Shown in pieces: positions 17,502 to 25,547 of a stretch of DNA of 64,000 nucleotides. How positions within the stretch are numbered: the stretch's first letter is position 1; every line of letters starts with the position of its first letter. A program made the translations under genes and the position numbers. The DNA is from Microbacterium sufflavum (lineage in GTDB: Bacteria > Actinomycetota > Actinomycetes > Actinomycetales > Microbacteriaceae). The stretch lies in NCBI RefSeq assembly GCF_023101165.1, contig NZ_CP078076.1:1426001-1490000 (forward strand). Direction: 5' to 3'. Below the pieces are notes generated by a model. That model made no database searches, was not told the origin of the DNA, and saw only the letters and a list, made by a program, of their open reading frames with translations.

Positions 17502-18301
17502 CCACGCTCGAGTTCCGACACGTCACCAAGAGCTATACCGTGCGCGGCGCCGGCCAGATCAAGGCCCTCGACGACGTGAGCTTCACCCTCGAGTCCGGCC
17601 GCACGATCGGACTCGTCGGGCAGTCCGGCAGCGGCAAGTCCACGATTGCGAAGATCCTCACCCAGCTCGAGACCCCCACCAGCGGGGAGGTGCTGCTCGA
17701 CGGCACCCCGATCCCGTGGCGCGGCAGGGGGCTGCGGAGCTACCGCCAGCAGCTGCGCATGGTGTTCCAGGATCCGTTCGCCTCGCTCAACCCCTCCCAC
17801 TCCATCCGCTACCACCTGGAGCGGCCCATCCGCCTCGACGACGTCGTGCCGAAGAAGGACACCGATGCCGAGGTGCGGCGCCTGCTCGCGCGCGTGCGGC
17901 TCGACGCCGACGCCGTGATCGACCGCCGCCCGCACGAACTGTCGGGCGGCCAGCGGCAGCGTGTGGCCATCGCCCGCGCCCTCGCCTCCCGCCCGTCGCT
18001 GCTCGTGGCGGACGAGCCCGTGTCGATGCTCGACGTGTCGATCCGTCTCGGCGTGCTGAGCCTGCTCGCCGAGCTGCAGCGTGACGAGGGACTCGGCGTG
18101 CTCTACATCACGCACGACCTGGCCACCGCCCGCCACTTCAGCGACGAGATCATGGTGCTCAACCAGGGCCGCGTGGTCGAGTACGGCACCGCCGACGACG
18201 TCATCCTGAACCCGCAGAACCCCTACACCCGCGAGCTGCGCGCCGCCTCTCCCGACCCGGAGAAGCACTTCGCCGCCACCACGAACGGAGGTGTGCGGTG
18301 A
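17498..18301 (+). CDS. ABC transporter ATP-binding protein, DppF/OppF type
   Basis: A 267-residue second ATPase of the same importer, with Walker A VGQSGSGKST, signature [15 protein letters not shown], Walker B LLVADEPVSMLD and switch ITHDLATA. It overlaps the first ATPase (ATGA) and the first permease (GTGA) by 4 bases each, so translation is coupled. The two ATPases probably form a heterodimer. The C-terminal oligopeptide-transporter extension is short (NPYTRELRAASPDPEKHF). Confidence 0.92.
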
Positions 18302-19386
18302 GTACCGCCTTCCCCCAGCTGGACGACAACGACCTCGTCGCGCGCGACGCCCTCGAGGTCGGCACCACCGCGACGGCGGTCGACCGTGGCCGGCGTCGCG
18401 TGCCGTGGCGCTTCTTCGCCGGGCGCGCGGGCTTCTACCTCTTCACCCTGTGGGCGGCGATCACGATCAACTTCTTCCTGCCCCGGCTCATGAAGGGCGA
18501 CGCGGTGAGCTCGTACCTCGCGCGCAACCCCAACGTGAGCCCGGAGGCCGCCGACGCCCTGCGCATCCTGCTCGGCATCGACTCCGACAAATCGGTGTGG
18601 CAGCAGTACATCGAGTACTGGGGCATGCTGTTGCGCGGCGACCTGGGCATCTCCACGCTGCACGGTCTGCGTCCGGTCGCCGAGGTGCTCGCCTCCGCCC
18701 TCCCGTGGACGCTCGGGCTGGTCGGCATCGCGACGATCATCTCGTTCGCGATCGGCACGGTCGCCGGGGCCATCGTGGGATGGAAGCGCGGCAGCAGGCT
18801 CGACGCGATCATCCCGGTGACCACCTTCTTCAACACGATCCCGTATTTCTGGCTCGGGCTCATCGCGATCGCCGTCTTCTCGTCGACGCTCAAGTGGTTC
18901 CCGTCGTCGCACGCCTACGACAAGGGGCAGTCGCCGGAGTGGAGCCTCGACTTCATCGGGCAGGTGATCATGCACGGCACCCTGCCCGCGCTCACCATTG
19001 TGGTGGCCTCGCTGGGCGGCTGGGTGCTCGGCATGCGCAACATGATGCTGACCGTGCTCGACGACGACTACATCACGGTCGCGCAGGCGAAGGGCATGCC
19101 GAACCGGCGCGTGCTGTGGGCCTACGCCGCCCGCAACGCCGTGCTCCCGCAGATCCAGAGCTTCGCGCTGTCGATCGGCTTCATCGTGGGCGGCACCATC
19201 GTCATGGAGATGGTGTTCAGCTATCCCGGTGTCGGCAAGCTGCTGCTCGACGCCACCAACGCCAAGGACTTCGCGCTCATGCAGGGCGTGTTCCTGGTGA
19301 TCACGCTGTCGGTGCTCGTGGCCAACATCCTCGCCGACGTGGTCTACGCCTACCTCGACCCGCGCACCCGCCAGACGGAGGCCTGA
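18298..19386 (+). CDS. ABC transporter permease, DppB/OppB type
   Basis: A 362-residue inner-membrane permease starting at a GTG that overlaps the previous stop. The first helix (about residues 42-62) is followed by an extracytoplasmic region of about 75 residues and then five helices with the BPD_transp_1 fold. The EAA-like loop is in VAQAKGMPNRRVLWAYAARN. Length and topology fit DppB, though the periplasmic loop lacks the usual GDLG-S in full (RGDLGIST is present). It pairs with the permease at 19388. Confidence 0.92.
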   Translation: MSTAFPQLDDNDLVARDALEVGTTATAVDRGRRRVPWRFFAGRAGFYLFTLWAAITINFFLPRLMKGDAVSSYLARNPNVSPEAADALRILLGIDSDKSVWQQYIEYWGMLLRGDLGISTLHGLRPVAEVLASALPWTLGLVGIATIISFAIGTVAGAIVGWKRGSRLDAIIPVTTFFNTIPYFWLGLIAIAVFSSTLKWFPSSHAYDKGQSPEWSLDFIGQVIMHGTLPALTIVVASLGGWVLGMRNMMLTVLDDDYITVAQAKGMPNRRVLWAYAARNAVLPQIQSFALSIGFIVGGTIVMEMVFSYPGVGKLLLDATNAKDFALMQGVFLVITLSVLVANILADVVYAYLDPRTRQTEA

Positions 19387-19387
19387 C

Positions 19388-20473
19388 ATGACCGTTCCCA
19401 CCACCGCCGCAGGCACCGCCCCCGACGGCTCCCCGGTCGCCTCGGGCATGCCGGAGACCGCGACCCTGCGCACCGCCCCGTCGGGCGACCCGCACCGCGC
19501 GACGTTCCGGTCGCAGCTCGGCCAGGCGTTCGCGATGTTCCGCAACCCCAAGTCTCTGGCCGGGCTGATCATCCTCGGGATCTTCGTGCTCGTCGCGATC
19601 CTGGCCCCGTGGATCGCCCCATACGGACCCACCCAGAAGGACCGCACCGCGCTCCGCCAGCCGCCGTCGTGGGAGCACTGGCTCGGGACGACGCACATGG
19701 GGGAGGACGTGCTGAGCCAGATCATCTACGGCACGCGCGGGGTGATCGTCGTCGGCTTCCTCGCCGCGTTCATCGCCACCATCATCGCCATCACGGTCGG
19801 CGTGATCGCCGGGTACGTGCGCGGCTGGAAGAGCGAGTCGCTGTCGGCGCTGACGAACGTCTTCCTCGTGATCCCCGGCATCCCGCTGATCATCATCATC
19901 GCGTCGCAGTTCGACAACCCGCCGCTGATCGTGATCGCCGCCGTGCTCGGGCTCACCGGGTGGGCGTGGGGTGCGCGCGTGCTCCGGGCGCAGACCATGT
20001 CGCTGCGCAACCGCGACTTCATCCAGGCTGCCCGCGCCAACGGCGAGCCGCTGCGCCGCATCATCACGGTCGAGATGCTGCCGAACCTGATGGCGCTCAT
20101 CGCGTCGAGCTTCGTCGGCACCGTGACCGCCGCGATCCTCGGCCTTACGACGCTCGCGTTCATCGGGGTGATCCCGGTGAGCAACCTCAACTGGGGCACG
20201 ATCCTGTTCTGGGCGCAGCAGAACGGCGCCTTCCCCCGGTTGTGGTGGTGGTACGTGCCCGCGGGGCTCTGCATCGCCATCATCGGCGTGGCCCTGTCGC
20301 TGATCAACTTCGGGATCGACGAGTATGTGAACCCGCGGCTGCGTTCCGCCGGAGAGCGCGCACGGGCCATGAAGAAGAAGGGGCTCGACGTGAACGCCCC
20401 GGTCACGGCCGTGCGCTCCGTCCCCCTGCCGACGACCGACACCACCGATACGACGACACAGAACACGAAGTGA
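19388..20473 (+). CDS. ABC transporter permease, DppC/OppC type
   Basis: A 361-residue permease with a cytoplasmic N-terminal tail of about 50 residues, a first helix (about 57-77), the GTTHMGEDVLSQIIYGTR motif typical of DppC (GTD-x2-GRD in others), and five further helices. The EAA loop is FIQAARANGEPLRRIITVEM. Its stop TGA shares one base with the ATG of the GH3 gene, so uptake and hydrolysis are expressed together. The tail after residue 325 is hydrophilic and threonine-rich. Confidence 0.92.
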   Translation: MTVPTTAAGTAPDGSPVASGMPETATLRTAPSGDPHRATFRSQLGQAFAMFRNPKSLAGLIILGIFVLVAILAPWIAPYGPTQKDRTALRQPPSWEHWLGTTHMGEDVLSQIIYGTRGVIVVGFLAAFIATIIAITVGVIAGYVRGWKSESLSALTNVFLVIPGIPLIIIIASQFDNPPLIVIAAVLGLTGWAWGARVLRAQTMSLRNRDFIQAARANGEPLRRIITVEMLPNLMALIASSFVGTVTAAILGLTTLAFIGVIPVSNLNWGTILFWAQQNGAFPRLWWWYVPAGLCIAIIGVALSLINFGIDEYVNPRLRSAGERARAMKKKGLDVNAPVTAVRSVPLPTTDTTDTTTQNTK

Positions 20474-22719
20474 TGACCTCTCTGCTCCCGACGACCACCC
20501 TTCCGTACCAGAACCCCTCCCTGCCGATCCCCGAGCGGGTCGCCGACCTCCTCTCCCGCATGAGCGTGGAGGAGAAGGTCGGGCAGATGCTGCAGCTCGA
20601 CGCCCGTGACGACCTCGACGACCACGTGCTGCGGCGTCACGTCGGCTCGATCCTGCACACGTCTCCCGAGCGCATCGTGCGGGCGAACGAGCTCACGGCG
20701 CAGACCCGCCTGCGCATCCCCCTGCTCGTGGGCGAGGACTGCATCCACGGCCACTCGTTCTGGCCGGGTGCGACGATCTACCCCACCCAGCTGGGCATGG
20801 CAGCGACGTGGGACGCCGGGCTGCTGGAGCGTGTCGCGCGGGCGACCGCGGAGGAGGTCGCGGTCACCGGCATCCACTGGACCTTCTCGCCGGTGCTGTG
20901 CATCGCGCGCGACCTGCGGTGGGGCCGGATCAACGAGACGTTCGGCGAGGACCCGTTCCTGATCGGCGAGCTCGCGAGCGCCATGGTGCGCGGCTACCAG
21001 GGCGACGGGCTCGACGACCCGACCGCGATCCTCGCAACCGCCAAGCACTTCGCGGGGTACTCCGAGACGCAGGGCGGACGGGATGCGAGCGAGGCCGACA
21101 TCTCGCGCCGCAAGCTGCGCTCCTGGTTCCTGCCGCCGTTCGAGCGCGTGGCCCGCGAGGGCTGCCGCACGTTCATGCTCGGCTACCAGACCACCGACGG
21201 CGTGCCGATCACCCTGAACGACTGGCTGCTCAGCGACGTGCTGCGCGACGAGTGGGGGTACACCGGCACCCTCATCACCGACTGGGACAACGTCGGGCGC
21301 ATGGTGTGGGAGCAGCGCATCCAGCCCGACCTGACCCAGGCGGCCGCGGCCGCGGTGCGCGCGGGCAACGACATGGTCATGACCACGCCCGGGTTCTTCG
21401 AGGGCGCGCTCGACGCGGTGGCTCAGGGGCTGCTGCCCGACGACGCGTTCGACGACGCGGTCGCCCGCATCCTCACGCTCAAGTTCGAGCTCGGGCTGTT
21501 CGAGGATCCGCGACTGCCACGCGCAGACCTGTCGTCCGTGGTGGGCAGCGCCGCGCACGCCGAGCTGAACCTGGAGACGGCGCGACGCTCCCTCGTGCTG
21601 CTGGAGAACGACGGCGTGCTGCCGCTCGACCCCGCCGCCCCGCTGCGCATCGCCGTGACGGGACCCCTGGCCGACGACGCACAGACGCAGCTGGGCGACT
21701 GGGCGGGAGGTTCGGGTCAGGCGGGGTGGCTCGACGGGCAGCCGCGCGACATGATCACGACCGTGCTCGACGGGCTGCGCGCGGTGGACGGCTGGCGGGT
21801 GACGCACACGCGCGGCGCCGACATCCTCACCCTCGAGGACGACCCGCGGGGCACGCACTTCCCCGACAAGCAGCCGCGGCCGCCGGTGGTGCGGCCGTGC
21901 GCGCCCGACGCGGCCATGATCGCGGAGGCCGTGGCCGACGCCGAGGCCGCCGACGTCGTGGTCGCGGTGGTCGGCGACCGGATCGAGCTCGTGGGTGAGG
22001 GCCGCTCGACGGCCACGCTCGAGCTCATCGGCGGCCAGAACGCGCTGCTGGACGCGCTGATCGACACCGGCACGCCGGTCGTGATCGTGCTGCTCGCGTC
22101 GAAGCCGCTCGTGCTCCCGGCGTCGGCGCAGCGCGCGGCGGCCGTGATCTGGGCGGCCAACCCCGGGATGCAGGGTGGTCGCGCGCTGGCCGAGGTCATG
22201 GCGGGCCTGGTCGAGCCGTCCGGCCGGCTGCCGATCTCGTTCGCACGCCACGTGGGACAGCAGCCGACCTACTACAACCAGATCCGCGGACAGCACGGCG
22301 ACCGGTACGCCGACCTCACGCAGTCGCCCGCCTGGGCGTTCGGCGAGGGGCGCTCGTACACCACGGTCGAGTACTCCGACCTGGAGCTGGAGGCGGAGGC
22401 TCTCACCCCGGACGACACGGTCGTCGGTCACGTGACCGTGACGAACACGGGAGCCCGGCCCGCGCGCGAGACCGTGCAGGTGTATGTGCGCGACGAGGTC
22501 ACGAGCGTGAGCTGGACCGACCGGGAGCTCAAGGCGTACCGCCAGGTCGACGTGGCGCCGGGGGAGTCGGTGCGGGTGCGGGTGGAGGTGCCGGCCGCCG
22601 AGTGCACGATCGTCGACGCCGCGGGGCTGCGCCGGGTGGAGCCCGGCGCGTTCACGCTGCTGGTCGGCCCGAGCTCGCGCGAGGAGGTGCTGCTGGCGGC
22701 GGGGTTCCGCATCGGCTGA
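20473..22719 (+). CDS. GH3 beta-glucosidase-type glycoside hydrolase, cytoplasmic
   Basis: A 748-residue enzyme without a signal peptide. It has an N-terminal GH3 barrel (about 20-330), an alpha/beta sandwich (about 370-590) and a C-terminal fibronectin-III-like domain (about 625-740; GHVTVTNTGARPARETVQVYV). The catalytic nucleophile is D270 in LITDWDN. Substrate-binding residues are in KHFAGYSETQGGRD. The acid/base Glu is likely in the GEGRS region around residue 515. It would split beta-linked oligosaccharides delivered by the adjoining importer. The start is set by the TGATG junction with the permease gene. Beta-xylosidase activity is an alternative. Confidence 0.92.
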   Translation: MTSLLPTTTLPYQNPSLPIPERVADLLSRMSVEEKVGQMLQLDARDDLDDHVLRRHVGSILHTSPERIVRANELTAQTRLRIPLLVGEDCIHGHSFWPGATIYPTQLGMAATWDAGLLERVARATAEEVAVTGIHWTFSPVLCIARDLRWGRINETFGEDPFLIGELASAMVRGYQGDGLDDPTAILATAKHFAGYSETQGGRDASEADISRRKLRSWFLPPFERVAREGCRTFMLGYQTTDGVPITLNDWLLSDVLRDEWGYTGTLITDWDNVGRMVWEQRIQPDLTQAAAAAVRAGNDMVMTTPGFFEGALDAVAQGLLPDDAFDDAVARILTLKFELGLFEDPRLPRADLSSVVGSAAHAELNLETARRSLVLLENDGVLPLDPAAPLRIAVTGPLADDAQTQLGDWAGGSGQAGWLDGQPRDMITTVLDGLRAVDGWRVTHTRGADILTLEDDPRGTHFPDKQPRPPVVRPCAPDAAMIAEAVADAEAADVVVAVVGDRIELVGEGRSTATLELIGGQNALLDALIDTGTPVVIVLLASKPLVLPASAQRAAAVIWAANPGMQGGRALAEVMAGLVEPSGRLPISFARHVGQQPTYYNQIRGQHGDRYADLTQSPAWAFGEGRSYTTVEYSDLELEAEALTPDDTVVGHVTVTNTGARPARETVQVYVRDEVTSVSWTDRELKAYRQVDVAPGESVRVRVEVPAAECTIVDAAGLRRVEPGAFTLLVGPSSREEVLLAAGFRIG

Positions 22720-22758
22720 GGCGGACGCGCCGAGGGCGGCCGGACGGAATCGCTCGAT

Positions 22759-22789
22759 TTGAGCTCAAGCGCGTTTGAGGTCTTACGGT
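22759..22789. promoter_or_regulatory. Operator-like palindromes before the flavin reductase gene
   Basis: TTGAGCTCAA (22759-22768) is a perfect palindrome, overlapped by TCAA-N6-TTGA (22765-22778). TACGGT (22784-22789) could be the -10. A MarR- or TetR-type binding site is possible, but no regulator gene adjoins it. Confidence 0.4.
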
Positions 22790-22815
22790 TAATGGGTGAC
22801 CCGGAAGTTCCCCGC

Positions 22816-23346
22816 ATGACCATCGACCCCCGCCCCCACCCCGCCGCCCCCGTCCCGTCCGCCGTCGGCGAGGGACTCAAGGCCGCGTTCCGCGCGCACC
22901 CCGCCGGTGTCGCGATCATCACGGCTCAGGGCCCCGACGGTCCGGTGGGCCTCACCGCCTCCAGCGTGTCGTCCGTGGCGGTCGATCCCGCCGCGATCAT
23001 GTTCTCCGTCACGCGGGCGACCGGGAGCGCCGGGGCGATCCTGTCCGCGCCGAGCTTCGTGGTGCACCTGATCGACGACGAGCACTCCGACCTCGCGCAG
23101 AGCTTCGCCGTGAGCGGTGCCGAGCGGTTCACGTCGCAGCAGGGCTGGACGACGCTGCCGACCGGCGAGCCGCACCTCCCGGAGGCGAGGGTCGCGCTGC
23201 GCTGCCGCCCGCTGCACACCGTGCCCGTCGGCTCCTCGACGGTCGTGATCGCGGAGGTCCTGGAGGTGCTGCCGGGGCGACCCGCCCGCCCGCTGGTGTA
23301 CGTGGACCGCCGGTTCCACGCCCTGCCGCACGTCCCCGCCGTCTGA
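22816..23346 (+). CDS. Flavin reductase-like (FMN-binding split-barrel) protein
   Basis: A 176-residue protein of the HpaC/flavin_reduct family. AAFRAHPAGVAIITAQ opens the split barrel, and GLTASSVSSVAVDPAAIMFSV carries the FMN-phosphate contacts. Such enzymes reduce free FMN or FAD with NAD(P)H, usually for a two-component monooxygenase. No monooxygenase is nearby, so the partner is elsewhere or absent. I chose ATG 22816, which has GGAAG upstream; an in-frame ATG at 22792 would place the start inside the promoter region. It stands alone, between the GH3 operon and the convergent CstR-like gene. Confidence 0.85.
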   Translation: MTIDPRPHPAAPVPSAVGEGLKAAFRAHPAGVAIITAQGPDGPVGLTASSVSSVAVDPAAIMFSVTRATGSAGAILSAPSFVVHLIDDEHSDLAQSFAVSGAERFTSQQGWTTLPTGEPHLPEARVALRCRPLHTVPVGSSTVVIAEVLEVLPGRPARPLVYVDRRFHALPHVPAV

Positions 23347-23378
23347 CCCCGACCGCCCGGCGGCGGTCCGGCCCGCCG

Positions 23379-23645
23379 TCAGGCGAGCGAGAGGAACAGC
23401 TTCTCGAGCTCAGGCAGGGAGACGCCGTCCTCCTCTTCCGGGCCGTCGAGGCAGTCCCTCATCGCGGTGGCGATGATCTGGAAGCCCGCCTTGTCGAGCG
23501 CGGAGGTGACGGCGGAGAGCTGCGTGACGACCGCTCGGCAGTCGCTGCCGGCCTCGACGGCCGCGATCACGGCGCCGAGCTGACCCTGTGCGCGCTTGAG
23601 GCGGTTGGCGATCTTGCGTTGCGTCTCGGCATCGGTGGTAGACAT
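23379..23645 (-). CDS. CstR-like persulfide-sensing repressor of the CsoR/FrmR family
   Basis: An 88-residue four-helix regulator of the CsoR/RcnR family (NRLKRAQGQLGAV). It has C36 and C65, exactly the positions of the copper ligands Cys36 and Cys65 of Mycobacterium CsoR. However, residue 61, the copper-binding His in CsoR, is Ala. A Cys pair without that His is the pattern of CstR, which senses persulfides by forming cross-links. The divergent rhodanese-fused reductase supports that reading. ATG at 23645 is the only start that keeps the family N-terminus. It probably represses itself and the divergent genes through the two GGGGTAT operators. Confidence 0.87.
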   Translation of the reverse strand: MSTTDAETQRKIANRLKRAQGQLGAVIAAVEAGSDCRAVVTQLSAVTSALDKAGFQIIATAMRDCLDGPEEEDGVSLPELEKLFLSLA

Positions 23646-23675
23646 GGCGGCTCCCTGATCGTCGGCTGAGAACTC

Positions 23676-23720
23676 CACTATACCCCCAGGGGTATAGTGA
23701 TGGATACCCATCGGGGTATC
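23676..23720. promoter_or_regulatory. Tandem CsoR/CstR-type operators
   Basis: Operator 1 is a perfect 11-bp inverted repeat, CACTATACCCC (23676-23686) and GGGGTATAGTG (23689-23699). Operator 2 is GATACCC-N4-GGGTATC (23703-23720). The TACCCC/GGGGTA core is the known CsoR-family box. Both lie between the divergent repressor (23645) and the small Cys-rich gene (23735), and operator 1 contains TATAGT, a plausible -10. Confidence 0.85.
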
Positions 23721-23734
23721 GAGAGGAGTCACCC

Positions 23735-23899
23735 ATGTGCCGAGCCGTCCGTTGCCGAACCTGCGGAAAGACCACCTGGGCGGGATGTGGTCAGCACGTC
23801 GACGCCGTCCGCCAGACCGTACCGAGGTCGGACTGGTGCGGCGGACACGCCGATGAGCAGCCCACCGGCGGCTTCCTGTCGCGGTTGTTCGGCCGATGA
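23735..23899 (+). CDS. 54-residue Cys/His-rich protein, probable metal- or sulfur-binding
   Basis: Translated by hand: it begins MCRAVRCRTCGKTTWAGCGQ and continues with a His, then SDWCGGH, and ends GGFLSRLFGR. Five Cys (C2, C7, C10, C18, C36) and two His can build a zinc site. The C-x2-CGKTTWAGCGQH signature recurs in small actinobacterial proteins of unknown function. GAGAGGAG lies 10 bases upstream. Its stop overlaps the reductase ATG (ATGA), so the two are translationally coupled. The position directly behind the CstR-type operators suggests a role in persulfide or metal handling (inference). Confidence 0.8.
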   Translation: MCRAVRCRTCGKTTWAGCGQHVDAVRQTVPRSDWCGGHADEQPTGGFLSRLFGR

Positions 23900-25527
23900 G
23901 CGCCGCGCCCCTCACGGTCGTGATCGTCGGCGGCGTCGCGGGCGGGATGTCCGCCGCCACCCGACTGCGCCGACTGGACGAGTCCGCGCACATCGTCGTC
24001 TTCGAGCGCGGGCCGGAGGTGTCATACGCCAACTGCGGCCTCCCGTACTACGTGGGCGGGGTGATCCAGGACCGCGAGGCGCTGCTGCTGCAGACCCCCG
24101 AGTCGCTGCACCGCCGCTTCCGGCTCGACGTGCGCGTGCGCCACGAGGTCGTGCACATCGACACCGACCGCCGCGTCGTCGAGGTCGAAGGGCCCGACGG
24201 GCAGCGGATGCTCCAGCCGTACGATCGCCTCGTGCTCGCCACCGGAGCCCGCCCGCGCCGCGACGAGCCCGACGCGGGACCGCCCGTGCGCAGCCTGCGC
24301 ACGGTCGACGATGCCGACGCGATCCACGCCGCGGCACGGCCCGGGCTGCCCGTGGTCGTGGTCGGCGGCGGTTACACGGGGCTGGAGGCAGTCGAGAACC
24401 TCGTCGCCCGTGGCGCCGCGGTCACGCTCGTGCAGCGCGGGCCCCAGCTGCTCTCCCCGCTCGACCCCGAGATGGTCGCACCGCTCGCCGAGGAGCTGCG
24501 GGTGCGCGGGGTGGACGTACGGCTCGGCGTCGAGATCACCGCGTCCGCGCCGGGTGCCGTGACCCTGAGCGACGGGACCGTCGTGGCCGCCGAGTTCGTG
24601 GTGGACGCGTCGGGAGTGGTGCCCGAGGTCGGGCTCGCGCGGGACGCGGGCATCCGGATCGGCGAGACGGGCGGGATCGCGGTGGACGACGCCTGCCGCA
24701 CCAGCGCCCCCGACGTGTTCGCGGTGGGCGACGGTGTCGAGAAGAGCGACCTGGTGGGCGGCGGCCCCGCACTCATCACGATGGCGGGACTCGCGAATCG
24801 GCACGGCCGGATGGTGGCCGACCTCATCGCGGGCCGGGTCGAGGCTGCGTCACCGGCCGTCGGCGCCGGCATCGTCGGCGTGTTCGGGCTCGCGCTCGCC
24901 AAGACCGGCTGGAGCGAACGGCAGCTCCACGCCGCCGGTCGTGAGTTCTACGCCGTGCACGTGCACCCGGGCTCGCACGCGGGCTACTACCCCGGTGCGG
25001 AGACGCTGTCGATGAAGCTGCTGGCCGACCCGGCGAGCGACCGCATCCTCGGCGCGCAGGTGGTGGGTCGCGACGGGGTCGACAAACGCATCGACGTGAT
25101 CGCCACCGCGATGCAGGCGGGCGTCACGGCCGCGGGTCTCGCCCGGCTCGAGCTCGCCTATGCGCCGCAGTTCGGCTCGGCGAAGGACCCGGTCAACATG
25201 CTCGGCTACGTGGCCGAGAACACGCGCACCGGCACCACCCCCACCGTGCAGTGGCACGGGCTCGACGACGCCGTGCGCGCCGGGGCCGTGCTCATCGATG
25301 TGCGCTCCCCCGCGGAGCACGTGGCCGGCGCGATCCCCGGCGCGCTCAACGTCCCGCTGGACGAGTTGCGCGACCGCCTCGACGAGCTGCCGGCGGGGCC
25401 ACTGGTCGTCCACTGCCAGGTGGGGCTCCGCGGTCACATCGCGACGCGGCTGCTGCGGCAGCACGGACGCGACGTGCGCAACCTCGACGGCGGCTACCGC
25501 ACCTGGCGTGACGGCACGGTGCGGTAG
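23896..25527 (+). CDS. CoA-disulfide/polysulfide reductase fused to rhodanese domain
   Basis: A 543-residue fusion. Residues 1-440 are an FAD- and NAD(P)H-dependent reductase of the CoADR/NADH-oxidase family: the GGVAGG dinucleotide motif near residue 12, the single active-site Cys47 in NCGLPYYVGG, a second GGGYTG motif, and the dimerisation domain. Residues about 455-543 are a rhodanese with Cys507 in the loop CQVGLRGH. CoADR-RHD proteins reduce CoA persulfide, polysulfide or CoA disulfide, and in several bacteria are under persulfide-responsive control. That matches the CstR-like repressor and operators upstream. It converges on the sulfatase gene, 20 bases away. Confidence 0.92.
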   Translation: MSAAPLTVVIVGGVAGGMSAATRLRRLDESAHIVVFERGPEVSYANCGLPYYVGGVIQDREALLLQTPESLHRRFRLDVRVRHEVVHIDTDRRVVEVEGPDGQRMLQPYDRLVLATGARPRRDEPDAGPPVRSLRTVDDADAIHAAARPGLPVVVVGGGYTGLEAVENLVARGAAVTLVQRGPQLLSPLDPEMVAPLAEELRVRGVDVRLGVEITASAPGAVTLSDGTVVAAEFVVDASGVVPEVGLARDAGIRIGETGGIAVDDACRTSAPDVFAVGDGVEKSDLVGGGPALITMAGLANRHGRMVADLIAGRVEAASPAVGAGIVGVFGLALAKTGWSERQLHAAGREFYAVHVHPGSHAGYYPGAETLSMKLLADPASDRILGAQVVGRDGVDKRIDVIATAMQAGVTAAGLARLELAYAPQFGSAKDPVNMLGYVAENTRTGTTPTVQWHGLDDAVRAGAVLIDVRSPAEHVAGAIPGALNVPLDELRDRLDELPAGPLVVHCQVGLRGHIATRLLRQHGRDVRNLDGGYRTWRDGTVR

Positions 25528-25547
25528 CGCGCCGGAGTCGCGGGGCC

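Noticed and set aside
19726..22431. A 901-codon open frame on the minus strand
   Set aside because: It lies antisense to the permease and GH3 genes, has a His/Arg/Asp-rich composition with no recognisable domain, and arises from the GC bias of codon third positions.
23379..23645. Copper-sensing CsoR
   Set aside because: The histidine needed for copper binding is Ala61, and there is no copper ATPase or chaperone nearby. A persulfide role fits better.
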